Shown piece after piece: positions 17,951 through 26,028 of a stretch of 64,000 bases of DNA; within the stretch, counting starts at the first letter, position 1, and each line of letters opens with the position of its first letter. The stretch is from an uncultured Reyranella sp. GTDB taxonomy: Bacteria; Pseudomonadota; Alphaproteobacteria; Reyranellales; Reyranellaceae. A program made the position numbers and the translations under genes. The notes beneath the pieces were generated by a model. It was not told the origin of the DNA and did no database searches. It was given only the letters and a program-made list of their open reading frames with translations. Where the stretch lies: NCBI RefSeq assembly GCF_945957355.1, contig NZ_CAMFKM010000003.1, positions 124,001 through 188,000 of the forward strand. Direction: 5' to 3'.

Positions 17951-19099
17951 ATGCTCGTGACTGCCGCTCTGGCCGCGCATTACACGCAAGAACACCAGAT
18001 GTTCCGTGAGACCTGCCGGCGCTTCTTCGAGAAGGAAGTGACCCCGTTCCACATGAAGTGGGAGAAAGAGGGGATCGTGCCGCGGGAGCTGTGGCGCAAG
18101 GCCGGGGAGCAGGGGCTTCTAGGCATGACCATGCCCGAGGCCTATGGCGGCGCCGGCGGCGACTTCCTCTACAGCGCCATCATGATCGAGGAGCAGGGAC
18201 GGGCGCTGGCCTCGGGGCCGGCCTTCTCGCTGCACAACGACATCGTGGTGCCCTACCTGCTCCACTACGGCACGGAAGAGCAGAAGAAGAAGTGGATCCC
18301 GAAGGCCTGCTCCGGCGAACTCGTCACGGCCATCGCCATGACCGAGCCGGGTACGGGCTCCGATCTGCAGGCGGTCAAGACGACGGCCGTCATGGACGGC
18401 AACCACTGGGTCATCAACGGCTCGAAGACCTTCATCTCGAACGGCCAGCTCGCCGACCTGGTGATCGTGGTGGCCAAGACCGATCCGGCGCTCGGCGCCA
18501 AGGGCACATCGCTGATCGCCGTTGAGACGAAGAGCGAGGGCTTCAAGCGCGGCCGCAATCTCGAGAAGATCGGCATGAAGGCGCAGGACACGTCGGAGCT
18601 GTTCTTCCAGGACGTGAGGGTGCCGGCGGATCACCTGCTGGGCGGGCCGGGCATGGGCTTCGTGCAGCTGATGCAGCAGCTGCCGCAGGAGCGGCTGGTC
18701 ATCGCCATCCAGGCGGTGGCGGCGATCGAGGCGGCGCTGGAGCATACGCTCGCCTACGTGAAGGAGCGCAAGGCGTTCGGAAAGCAGATCATCGATTTCC
18801 AGAACACGCGCTTCAAGCTGGCCGAACTCAAGACCAAGGCCCATATCGCACGCGTCTTCGTCGACGACTGCGTGGCCAAGCATCTCAAGGGCGAGCTCGA
18901 CGTCGCGACCGCGGCGATGGCCAAGTACTGGACGACCGAACTCCAGTGCGAGCTGATCGACGAGTGCCTGCAGTTCCACGGCGGCTACGGCTACATGTGG
19001 GAATACCCGATCGCGCGCCTCTACGCCGACGCCCGCGTGCAGAAGATCTACGGCGGCACCAACGAGATCATGAAGGAACTCATTGGGCGCACGCTCTGA
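17951..19099 (+). CDS. Acyl-CoA dehydrogenase
   Basis: FAD flavoprotein of 382 residues doing the first step of beta-oxidation, passing electrons to ETF. The N-terminal helical domain has FRETCRRFFEKEV; AMTEPGTGSDLQAVKT is the flavin/substrate loop; the end has ECLQFHGGYGYMWEYPIAR and YGGTNEIMKELIGR. The YGGTNE motif lacks the Glu that medium-chain enzymes use as base here, so the base is probably the Glu in PQERLVIA, as in long-chain and isovaleryl types. Strong GGAGG ribosome site. First gene of a beta-oxidation run. Confidence 0.94.
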   Translation: MLVTAALAAHYTQEHQMFRETCRRFFEKEVTPFHMKWEKEGIVPRELWRKAGEQGLLGMTMPEAYGGAGGDFLYSAIMIEEQGRALASGPAFSLHNDIVVPYLLHYGTEEQKKKWIPKACSGELVTAIAMTEPGTGSDLQAVKTTAVMDGNHWVINGSKTFISNGQLADLVIVVAKTDPALGAKGTSLIAVETKSEGFKRGRNLEKIGMKAQDTSELFFQDVRVPADHLLGGPGMGFVQLMQQLPQERLVIAIQAVAAIEAALEHTLAYVKERKAFGKQIIDFQNTRFKLAELKTKAHIARVFVDDCVAKHLKGELDVATAAMAKYWTTELQCELIDECLQFHGGYGYMWEYPIARLYADARVQKIYGGTNEIMKELIGRTL

Positions 19100-19106
19100 C
19101 TGACCA

Positions 19107-19240
19107 CCCTCATCCTGAGGAGCCGCGCTTCGCGCGGCGTCTCGAAGGATGGGCAACACCAAGACTGGTTCCCACCCTTCGAGACGCGGTCCGGAGTTTA
19201 CCCCGAGGTATTCGAGGGGGACCGCTCCTCAGGGTGAGGT
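19107..19240. repeat. Intergenic palindromic repeat, copy 2 (inverse of copy 1)
   Basis: A 134-bp compound palindrome with the arms CCTCATCCTGAGGAGC and GCTCCTCAGGGTGAGGT and inner arms GCGTCTCGAAGGATGGGC and CCCTTCGAGACGCG. Here the insert TTTACCCCGAGGTATTCGAG is on the right arm; it is the reverse complement of the left-arm insert of the copy at 16913-17049, so the two copies are in opposite orientation. It starts 7 bp after the dehydrogenase stop and ends 36 bp before the thiolase start. Confidence 0.85.
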
Positions 19241-19276
19241 CAAAGGGTAATCTGAACTATCGAATAGGAGACCGAC

Positions 19277-20488
19277 ATGACCGACGCATACATCTACGAC
19301 GCCGTTCGTACCCCGCGCGGCAAGGGCCGCAAGGATGGATCCCTCCACGAAGTGACGCCGGTGCGCCTGGCCGTCACCGCGCTGCAGGCCCTGCGCGACC
19401 GCAACAATCTCGACACGCACATGGTCGACGACATCGTGCTGGGCTGCGTCATGCCGATCGGCGAGCAGGGTGCCGACATCGCGCGCACCGCGTCGGTGAT
19501 GGCGGGCTATGCCGAGACCGTGTCGGGCGTGCAGGTCAACCGCTTCTGCGCCTCCGGCCTCGAAGCCACCAACATGGCGGCGGCACAGGTCATGTCCGGC
19601 CAGAGCCAGGCCGCGATCGGTGGCGGCGTCGAGAGCATGAGCCGCGTGCCGATGGGCTCGGACGGCGGCGCCTGGGCGGTCGACCCGGCCGTGGCGATCC
19701 CGATGTACTTCGTGCCGCAGGGCGTTTCGGCCGACCTGATCGCCACCAAGTACGGCATGAGCCGCGACGACGTCGACAGCTACGCCGTCGAGTCTCAGAG
19801 GCGGGCCAAGGCCGCCTGGGATGCCGGCTACTTCAAGAAGTCGATCGTCCCGGTTCACGACCAGAACGGCATCGAGCTGCTGGCACGCGACGAGTTCCTG
19901 CGCCCGACCACGACCATGCAGACGCTGGCCGCGCTGGAGCCCAGCTTCAAGATGCAGGGTGAGATGATGCCCGGCTTCAACGCGGTGGCGCAGCAGCGCT
20001 ATCCCGAGGTCGAGAAGATCAATCACGTGCACCATGCCGGCAATTCTTCGGGCATCGTCGACGGCGCTGCCGCGATCCTGGTGGGCTCCAAGGAGTTCGG
20101 CGAGAAGGCCGGCCTGAAGCCGCGCGCGCGCATCCGCTCCTTCGCCTCGATCGGTTCGGAGCCGGCGATCATGCTGACCGGCCCGGCGCCGGCCTCGGAA
20201 AAGGCGCTGAAGCGCGCCGGCATGTCGGTGAGCGACATCGACCTGTTCGAACTTAACGAGGCCTTCGCCGCCGTCGTGCTGCGCTACATGCAGATCCTCA
20301 AGATGCCGCACGACAAGATCAACGTGAACGGCGGCGCGATCGCCATGGGCCATCCGCTGGGCGCCACCGGCGCGATGATCCTGGGCACGCTGCTCGACGA
20401 GCTCGAGCGCCGCAACCTCTCGACCGGCCTCGCCACGCTCTGCGTCGGCGGCGGCATGGGCACCGCCACCATCATCGAGCGCGTCTGA
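19277..20488 (+). CDS. Acetyl-CoA C-acyltransferase (thiolase)
   Basis: Thiolytic cleavage of 3-oxoacyl-CoA, last step of beta-oxidation. The nucleophile is Cys91 in [24 protein letters not shown] gives the His and [15 protein letters not shown] the second Cys close to the C-terminus, so all three catalytic blocks are present in 403 residues. [23 protein letters not shown] is a typical FadA/FadI-like start. It pairs with the FadB/J-like protein downstream, as in alphaproteobacterial trifunctional complexes. Confidence 0.95.
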   Translation: MTDAYIYDAVRTPRGKGRKDGSLHEVTPVRLAVTALQALRDRNNLDTHMVDDIVLGCVMPIGEQGADIARTASVMAGYAETVSGVQVNRFCASGLEATNMAAAQVMSGQSQAAIGGGVESMSRVPMGSDGGAWAVDPAVAIPMYFVPQGVSADLIATKYGMSRDDVDSYAVESQRRAKAAWDAGYFKKSIVPVHDQNGIELLARDEFLRPTTTMQTLAALEPSFKMQGEMMPGFNAVAQQRYPEVEKINHVHHAGNSSGIVDGAAAILVGSKEFGEKAGLKPRARIRSFASIGSEPAIMLTGPAPASEKALKRAGMSVSDIDLFELNEAFAAVVLRYMQILKMPHDKINVNGGAIAMGHPLGATGAMILGTLLDELERRNLSTGLATLCVGGGMGTATIIERV

Positions 20489-20490
20489 GG

Positions 20491-20570
20491 GCTGGGGGCG
20501 CGCGACTCCAGTCGCGCGTCATCGCCGGCCGCAATGGAAGATCGCGCCACTGGAGTGGCGCGCCCCCAGC
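20491..20570. repeat. Double-hairpin intergenic repeat
   Basis: An 80-bp element bounded by GCTGGGGGCGCGC and GCGCGCCCCCAGC. Inside each end is its own palindrome: GCGCGACTCCAGTCGCGC on the left and GCGCCACTGGAGTGGCGC on the right. It could fold as a stem carrying two hairpins. It lies between thiolase and the FadB/J-like gene, where it could stabilise or attenuate the transcript. Unrelated to the repeats at 16913 and 19107. Confidence 0.75.
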
Positions 20571-20592
20571 GAAGAACTGAAGGACTACAACC

Positions 20593-22842
20593 ATGATCAA
20601 CTACAACGTCGATTCGGACGGCATCGCCACCATTACCTGGGACATGCCGAACCGCGCGATGAACGTGCTGAACGAGGCCTCGATGACGGCCTATGCCGGT
20701 GCGCTCGAGACCGCCCTCAAGGATGACAAGGTCAAGGGCATCATCATCACGTCGGGCAAGGACAGCTTCATCGCCGGTGCCGACCTCGAGATGATCCTGG
20801 GCCTCGACACGTCGGACGCGTCGAAGCTGATGGAGCAGTTCAGCCAGCTGCAGAAGATGTTCCGCCGCCAGGAGACCGGCGGCAAGCCGGTCGTGGCTGC
20901 GATCAACGGCACGGCGCTGGGCGGCGGGTTCGAGATCTGCCTCGCCACGCACTACCGCATCGCCGCGGCCAACCCGAAGACCAAGGTCGGCCAGCCCGAG
21001 GTGAAGATCGGCCTGCTGCCCGGCGGTGGCGGCACGCAGCGCATTCCGCGCCTGATCGGCGTGCAGAACGCCGCGCCGATCCTGCTCGAAGGCAAGGACC
21101 TCACGGTCGACGCCGCCAAGGGCCTCGGGCTGATCCACGAGGTCGTGCCGGCGGGCGAACTGCTGGCCCGTGCGAAGGCATGGCTGACGGCGCCGGCGAC
21201 CGAGCAGGTCGTGCCGGAATATGCCGGCAAGGGCGCCAAGGCGATCGACGGCCGCGCCGTGCAGCCGTGGGATCGCAAGGGCTTCAAGGTGCCGGGCTTC
21301 CCCGGCGGCCAGGTCTGGAGCCCGCCGGGCGTCATGACCTTCATCGGCGGCAGCGCCATGGTGCGCGGCAAGACCAACGGCGTCTATCCGGCCCCGAAGG
21401 CGATCATGAGCTGCGTCTACGAAGGACTGCAGCTGCCGTTCGATGCCGGCCTCAAGGTCGAGACGCGTTACTTCGTCTCGCTGCTGCGCGACCCCGTCGC
21501 CAAGAGCATGATCCGCACTCTGTTCTTTGGCCTGCAGGAAGCCAACAAGCTGGTGCGCCGGCCCAAGGGCGTGCCGAAGCAGGAATACAAGAAGATCGGC
21601 GTGCTGGGTGCCGGCCTGATGGGCGCGGGCATCGCTACCGTCTCGGTGCAGGCCGGCCTCGACATCGTGCTGATCGACCGTGACCAGGCGGCCGCCGACA
21701 AGGGCAAGGCGCACATCGCCGACGAGCTCGCCAAGCTGGTGAAGCGCAAGCGCCTCGACCAGGCGAAGGCCGACGCGATGCTGGCCAAGGTCACGGCAAC
21801 GCCCGATTTCGGCGCGCTCAAGGACTGCGACCTCGTCATCGAGGCGGTGTTCGAGAACCGCGACGTGAAGGCCGAGGCCACGAAGAAGGCCGAGGCCGCG
21901 CTGCCGAAGACCGCCGTGTTCGCCTCGAACACCTCGACCTTGCCGATCACCGGTCTCGCCGAAGCCTCGTCGCGGCCGGACCAGTTCATCGGCCTGCACT
22001 TCTTCTCGCCGGTCGAGAAGATGCCGCTGGTCGAGATCATCGTCGGCAAGAAGACCTCGCAGGAGACGCTCGCGCGCGCCCTCGACTTCGTCCAGAAGAT
22101 CCGCAAGACGCCGATCGTCGTGAACGACAGCCGCGGCTTCTTCACCTCCCGCGTCTGCGGCGCCTTCATCAGCGAAGGCCATCGCATGCTGAAGGAAGGC
22201 GTGCCTGCCGCCATGATCGAGAACTGCGCGCGCTACGCCGGCATGCCGGTGGGCCCGCTGTCGCTCAACGACGAGGTCGCCATCGACCTCTCGTGGAAGA
22301 TCATGGACCAGACGCGGCGCGACGCCGAGGCGGCCGGCCAGAAGTTCGAAGGCGCCGGCACCGAGGACATCCTCGAGCTGATGGTCAAGAAGCTGGAGCG
22401 TTTCGGCCGCAAGAACGGCAAGGGCTTCTACGAGTATCCGGCCGACGGCAAGAAGCGCCTGTGGCCGGAGCTGGAGAAGTACTTCCCGGCCGATCCCAAG
22501 CTGCTCTACGGCGAGGGCGAGGAGAAGCGCGCCAAGGAGGACGAGATCAAGAAGCGTCTTCTCTACGTGCAGGCGGTCGACACCGCGCGCTGCCTCGAGA
22601 GCAACGTGCTGACCAACCCGCAGGACGGCGACGTCGGCTCGATCATGGGCCTGGGCTTCGCGCCGCAGACCGGCGGGGCGATCAGCCTGATCGACCAGGT
22701 CGGCGTCAAGAAGTTCGTCGCCGAGTGCGACGCGTTCGCCAAGAAGTACGGCGCCCAGTTCGAGGTGCCGAAGCTCCTGCGCGACATGGCCGCCAAGGGC
22801 GAGAGCTTCTACGGCAAGTACCAGCCGGCGAAGGCGGCCTGA
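20593..22842 (+). CDS. Bifunctional enoyl-CoA hydratase / 3-hydroxyacyl-CoA dehydrogenase (FadB/FadJ-like)
   Basis: A 749-residue alpha subunit of the beta-oxidation complex. Residues 1-190 are a crotonase domain with GADLEMI and the oxyanion/Glu elements [10 protein letters not shown] and [14 protein letters not shown]. From about 335 the NAD domain begins ([15 protein letters not shown]), with SNTSTLPIT and [15 protein letters not shown] for catalysis. 3HCDH C-terminal domains follow, including [16 protein letters not shown] and a final [13 protein letters not shown]. All active-site blocks look intact. It follows thiolase in the same run, separated by the double-hairpin repeat. Confidence 0.95.
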   Translation: MINYNVDSDGIATITWDMPNRAMNVLNEASMTAYAGALETALKDDKVKGIIITSGKDSFIAGADLEMILGLDTSDASKLMEQFSQLQKMFRRQETGGKPVVAAINGTALGGGFEICLATHYRIAAANPKTKVGQPEVKIGLLPGGGGTQRIPRLIGVQNAAPILLEGKDLTVDAAKGLGLIHEVVPAGELLARAKAWLTAPATEQVVPEYAGKGAKAIDGRAVQPWDRKGFKVPGFPGGQVWSPPGVMTFIGGSAMVRGKTNGVYPAPKAIMSCVYEGLQLPFDAGLKVETRYFVSLLRDPVAKSMIRTLFFGLQEANKLVRRPKGVPKQEYKKIGVLGAGLMGAGIATVSVQAGLDIVLIDRDQAAADKGKAHIADELAKLVKRKRLDQAKADAMLAKVTATPDFGALKDCDLVIEAVFENRDVKAEATKKAEAALPKTAVFASNTSTLPITGLAEASSRPDQFIGLHFFSPVEKMPLVEIIVGKKTSQETLARALDFVQKIRKTPIVVNDSRGFFTSRVCGAFISEGHRMLKEGVPAAMIENCARYAGMPVGPLSLNDEVAIDLSWKIMDQTRRDAEAAGQKFEGAGTEDILELMVKKLERFGRKNGKGFYEYPADGKKRLWPELEKYFPADPKLLYGEGEEKRAKEDEIKKRLLYVQAVDTARCLESNVLTNPQDGDVGSIMGLGFAPQTGGAISLIDQVGVKKFVAECDAFAKKYGAQFEVPKLLRDMAAKGESFYGKYQPAKAA

Positions 22843-22874
22843 ACAGGGCTGCATCGCTTGCACTGACGCGGCGA

Positions 22875-22917
22875 CACGGCAATTATCCCTCCCTCAAATC
22901 TGGAGGGAATTGCCGTG
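22875..22917 (+). promoter_or_regulatory. Long hairpin enclosing ribosome site and GTG start
   Basis: The left arm 22875-22892 and right arm 22902-22917 pair over 16 bp with a single 2-nt bulge (AT) on the left and a 9-nt loop. The right arm is GGAGGGAATTGCCGTG, that is, the Shine-Dalgarno plus the GTG start codon of the next gene. In RNA the start would be closed. No U-run follows, so an ordinary terminator is less likely than translational control or a DNA operator. Confidence 0.6.
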
Positions 22918-23703
22918 GACGCCAAGGAAATCGCCGCACTCGCCGACCGTATTGTCGAAGGCCGGCGCTCGAAGACGACGATGGACTGGCTCGCGGATGC
23001 GACGGCGAGCCTCTCCGAGGCCGATGCCTACAAGGTCCAGTTCGCGGTCCACGACAAGCTCGAGGCCGCCGGCTGGAAGCTCGCCGGCTGGAAGGTGGCC
23101 TTCGCCGTTCCCGCGCAGTACGAGCCGCTGAAGCTCTCGGGTCCGGCCTTCGCCGGCATCTACACCAGCGGCATCCGGCAGAGCGGCGCCGTGTTCGAGA
23201 AGGGCTGGCCGCTCAAGGCCGGCGTCGAATGCGAGATGGTCGCGCGCATGGGCAAGGACGTGCCGACCGGCACGGAATATACCGCCCAGTCGATCCAGGC
23301 CTTCGTGTCCAACCTCTATTGCGGCATGGAAGTCGTCGAGAACCGCTACGGCGACGTCTCCAAGCTGGGCGGTCCGGGCCGCATTGCCGACGACGTGCTG
23401 CAGGCCGCCTGCATCGTCGGCACCGAGATCAAGGACTGGCAGAAGACCGACTTCGTGAACGTGAAGGGACGCTCCGAGTTCGAGGGCAAGGAGATCGGCG
23501 CCGGCCCGGGCAGCAACGTGATGGGCGGCGCGATGATCTCGCTCGCCTGGCTCGCCAACAGGCTGATCGCCAACGGCAAGCAGCTGAAGGCCGGCGACAT
23601 GATCCTGACCGGTTCGGTGCATCCGCCGCAGTTCCTGCCGGCCGCCGGCGTCGCCAGGACCGAGTTCGTCGGGCTGGGCGGCGCGGAGATCACCGTCAAG
23701 TAA
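22915..23703 (+). CDS. 2-keto-4-pentenoate hydratase / FAH-family protein
   Basis: A 262-residue member of the hydratase/decarboxylase family (MhpD, DmpE, HpcG relatives), which act on 2-oxo-4-enoates in aromatic meta-cleavage pathways. GWKLAGWKVAF, VECEMVARMGKDV (metal Glu) and NVMGGAMISLAWLAN followed by GDMILTGSVHPPQF match the family. GTG start with GGAGGG 7 nt upstream, both inside a hairpin. It follows the FadB/J-like gene by 72 bp; real substrate unknown, and no other meta-cleavage gene is adjacent except a cupin. Confidence 0.82.
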   Translation: MDAKEIAALADRIVEGRRSKTTMDWLADATASLSEADAYKVQFAVHDKLEAAGWKLAGWKVAFAVPAQYEPLKLSGPAFAGIYTSGIRQSGAVFEKGWPLKAGVECEMVARMGKDVPTGTEYTAQSIQAFVSNLYCGMEVVENRYGDVSKLGGPGRIADDVLQAACIVGTEIKDWQKTDFVNVKGRSEFEGKEIGAGPGSNVMGGAMISLAWLANRLIANGKQLKAGDMILTGSVHPPQFLPAAGVARTEFVGLGGAEITVK

Positions 23704-23730
23704 GAGCATCCCCCCAATCCGGAGGCGGAC

Positions 23731-24198
23731 ATGGTGAAGCCGATCGTGAACCTCGACGACGTGGCGTTCGACGACGTCGAGGAGGATGGCCTCTACACCT
23801 CCCGCCGCGCCCGGTTCAGCGACGGGATCGGTGCCCGGAACCTCGGCTACAATCTCACGGTCCTGCCGCCGGGCAAGGCCCAGTGCCCGTTCCACAGCCA
23901 TCACGGTGAGGAGGAGATGTTCCTCATCCTGGAGGGCGAGGGCGAACTCCGGTTCGGGAACGAGCGCCATCCGATCCGGCGGCACGACGTCATCGCCTGC
24001 CCGCCGGGCGGCGCGGACGTCGCACACCAGATCATCAACACGGGCACGGAGACGATGCGCTATCTCTCCGTGTCGACCCGGGTCCCGCTCGACGCTTGCG
24101 AGTATCCGGATTCCGGCAAGATCTCGATCGTCGCCGGCAACGGCAACTCCACGAAGCTCTGGAAGATGTTCCGCGCCGAGACCACGGTCGACTACTAA
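23731..24198 (+). CDS. Cupin-domain protein
   Basis: A 155-residue single cupin. The first motif is FHSHHGEEEMFLILEGEGEL with the usual two His and Glu, and the second contains GADVAHQIINTGTETMRYLSVS with the third His. It is likely to bind a divalent metal. It is spaced 27 bp from the hydratase gene and probably co-translated with it; it may act on a related sugar- or keto-acid, but nothing in the sequence fixes that. Confidence 0.82.
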   Translation: MVKPIVNLDDVAFDDVEEDGLYTSRRARFSDGIGARNLGYNLTVLPPGKAQCPFHSHHGEEEMFLILEGEGELRFGNERHPIRRHDVIACPPGGADVAHQIINTGTETMRYLSVSTRVPLDACEYPDSGKISIVAGNGNSTKLWKMFRAETTVDY

Positions 24199-24234
24199 GA
24201 CCGCGAGAAGAAGTAAGTCCGGGACGGGGCGAAG

Positions 24235-24603
24235 TCAGTCGTCGCGGCCGGCGGCAAACATGCGATCGAGATGCGCGGTCTCGTCCGACCAGCCGCCCGG
24301 CGGCCACGGCGCGGACGGGTCGATCGGTTCTCGCAAGGGGGCGGCCGGCATCCCGGTGCCTTCCAGTATCTCGACATCGATCCTGAAATCCTCGTCCTGC
24401 TCGAAGCCGTGCCAGTGCAGGAATTCGACGTAGGCGCGCCGGCCGTCACGGAGCTTCAGCACGAACCCCGCCGAACTGTCGTGCATGTCGCCATAGGCCC
24501 AGAACCATTCGACGCACGAGACGTCGAACGGCGCGAAGCCATGGGTGTCGGCGTCGAGGACGTCGAGCGTATGGCCGAATTCGTAGAAGCCGCGAATCTG
24601 CAT
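24235..24603 (-). CDS. Hypothetical protein, possibly SOS-linked
   Basis: A 122-residue acidic protein with no family I can name. Notable are FDVSCVEWFWAYGDMHDSS and GRRAYVEFLHWHGFEQDEDF, rich in Trp and His, and a polar end. Its start is about 60 bp from a perfect LexA box at 24662-24676, which also faces the 2H phosphoesterase pair. The 3' end is 36 bp from the convergent cupin stop. Confidence 0.55.
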   Translation of the reverse strand: MQIRGFYEFGHTLDVLDADTHGFAPFDVSCVEWFWAYGDMHDSSAGFVLKLRDGRRAYVEFLHWHGFEQDEDFRIDVEILEGTGMPAAPLREPIDPSAPWPPGGWSDETAHLDRMFAAGRDD

Positions 24604-24661
24604 GCTTCCATCGTATCAAATGTTTCGGCCCAGCCCCGAGCCCTTGCCTTACCCCCATATA

Positions 24662-24676
24662 GAACATAACATGAAC
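24662..24676. promoter_or_regulatory. LexA (SOS) box, alphaproteobacterial type
   Basis: GAACATAACATGAAC is an exact GAAC-N7-GAAC, i.e. GTTC-N7-GTTC on the other strand, which is the LexA site of Alphaproteobacteria. The half-sites are a direct repeat as expected. It lies in the 94-bp gap between the divergent genes 24235-24603 and 24698-25357 and could repress either or both. Confidence 0.7.
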
Positions 24677-24697
24677 AAATAGCTGAGGAGGCAGGCT

Positions 24698-25357
24698 GTG
24701 GGCGCACATTTCGGGGCGACGATCGAAACATACGGAGCGCGCTCGCCGCTCGCCCCGCGGTTGGAGCGGGGTCCTTCGCGCCTGGGCATGGACCGGCTCC
24801 ACCGGCGTCATGCAGGGATGCGCCGCACCCGGCAGAGCTTCACCGACCGTCTGTTCTTTGCGGTCCTGCCGGACGCCGAGACGGCCGAACGCATCTCCGA
24901 GCGCGCCGCTGCCTGGCGGGCCGCTCACGGTCTGACGGGGCGGCTCCTGAAGGCCGGGCATTTCCACGTCACCCTGGCCGCGGTTCATGAAGGCCATGGC
25001 CTGCCGGATGCCGGCGAGATCGACGGCTGGATGGCGCGTGCCGGTGGGATCGTGATGCCGTCCTTTCGCGTCGGGTTCGATCGTCTGATGAGCTTCTCGA
25101 ATGGGGCCCTCGTGCTGACGGGCGATGACTCCACGGTCGGCATGGAAGTCCTCCAGCAACGCCTCTGCGATTCGCTCGACGATACGCCGCGGCCGGCCCG
25201 GCGCTACACGCCGCACGTGACCCTGCTCCATGACGGCCGTCACATCGAGCCCGAGCCGGTCGAGCCGATCATCTGGACGGTCCGCGAGGTCGTGCTGGTA
25301 CACAGCCTCATCGGCCAGACTACGCATCGGCACGTCGCCCGGATTCCGCTGGGCTGA
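24698..25357 (+). CDS. 2H phosphoesterase (LigT/ThpR-type), first of a tandem pair
   Basis: The 2H fold is marked by two HxTx motifs: HFHVTLAAV and PHVTLLHDG, both intact. Relatives act as 2'-5' RNA ligases or cyclic phosphodiesterases, and some cleave cyclic oligonucleotides. The start is a GTG with GAGGAGG upstream; it gives a 40-residue nonconserved lead before TDRLFFAVLPDAE, so an ATG at 24788 or 24818 is possible. The next gene is a paralogue: both share TDRLFFAV, the two motifs, and a VLVHS...HRHV end. Confidence 0.82.
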   Translation: MGAHFGATIETYGARSPLAPRLERGPSRLGMDRLHRRHAGMRRTRQSFTDRLFFAVLPDAETAERISERAAAWRAAHGLTGRLLKAGHFHVTLAAVHEGHGLPDAGEIDGWMARAGGIVMPSFRVGFDRLMSFSNGALVLTGDDSTVGMEVLQQRLCDSLDDTPRPARRYTPHVTLLHDGRHIEPEPVEPIIWTVREVVLVHSLIGQTTHRHVARIPLG

Positions 25358-25374
25358 AATCTTCGAGCGACGCA

Positions 25375-25944
25375 ATGATTACGGTGCGGCCGACCGATCG
25401 GCTGTTCTTCGCCGTGATTCCCGACGAGAAGACGGTTGAAGCGATCTGCAGCGAACGCCGGAAGCTCTGCGAAAAGACCGGCCTCACGGGCGCGGACGTC
25501 CTGCCTGAGCATCTGCATGTCACGCTGTGGCATGTCGGCGATGACATCGTGCCGCCGACGTCGGGGGAAATCGACGCCCTCATACAACGTGCCTGCGACG
25601 TCGAGGCACCGCCGTTCCAGATTTGCTTCAGGCGCGCGAAGTCGCTCGGCCGTGGAGCCCTGGTGTTGTACGGCGGCAAGGGAAGCGCCGACCTCGAAGC
25701 GATTTCCATCGGACTCCGCAACGTGTTGGTCCGGCCGGACGCGGAAAAGAAGCCTCCATCCGTGCCTCACATGACGCTGTTGAGGAGCGAGACGATCCTG
25801 CCGCCACGCGCGATCAAGCCGATCGCCTGGACGGCGCGCGAGATCGTTCTCGTGCACAGCCTGCTCGGCAAGGGCATCCATCGTCACGTTGGGCGCCTCC
25901 CGTTACGGGGACGGCAGCTGTCGTTGCCGGGATTCGATTTCTGA
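25375..25944 (+). CDS. 2H phosphoesterase (LigT/ThpR-type), second of a tandem pair
   Basis: A 189-residue paralogue of the gene 17 bp upstream. The motifs are HLHVTLWHV and PHMTLLRSE, so both catalytic His-Thr pairs remain. The body is clearly diverged, but the end (REIVLVHSLLGKGIHRHVGR) is nearly the same as in the first copy. The pair is likely one transcript read from the LexA-box region. It is the last host gene before the integrated element; its stop is about 80 bp from the left attachment repeat. Confidence 0.82.
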   Translation: MITVRPTDRLFFAVIPDEKTVEAICSERRKLCEKTGLTGADVLPEHLHVTLWHVGDDIVPPTSGEIDALIQRACDVEAPPFQICFRRAKSLGRGALVLYGGKGSADLEAISIGLRNVLVRPDAEKKPPSVPHMTLLRSETILPPRAIKPIAWTAREIVLVHSLLGKGIHRHVGRLPLRGRQLSLPGFDF

Positions 25945-26008
25945 GGGGCTGCCTTCGGCTATGATGCGCGCATGAAACCCTATGCTTCCTGTTCACGCCA
26001 ATGTTTCC

Positions 26009-26028
26009 GGGCTTTTCAGCCCCTTTTT
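26009..26028 (+). terminator. Rho-independent terminator after the phosphoesterase pair
   Basis: GGGCT-TTTC-AGCCC followed by CTTTTT: a 5-bp GC stem, 4-nt loop and T-run on the plus strand. It lies about 65 bp after the second phosphoesterase gene. It covers the stop codon of the integrase gene on the other strand and touches the left attachment repeat, so the element seems to have inserted at the end of this terminator. Confidence 0.55.

Noticed and set aside
20284-22863. An 859-codon antisense frame over the FadB/J-like gene
   Set aside because: Shadow of a strongly conserved gene; composition is Ala/Arg/Leu/His-biased with no motif.
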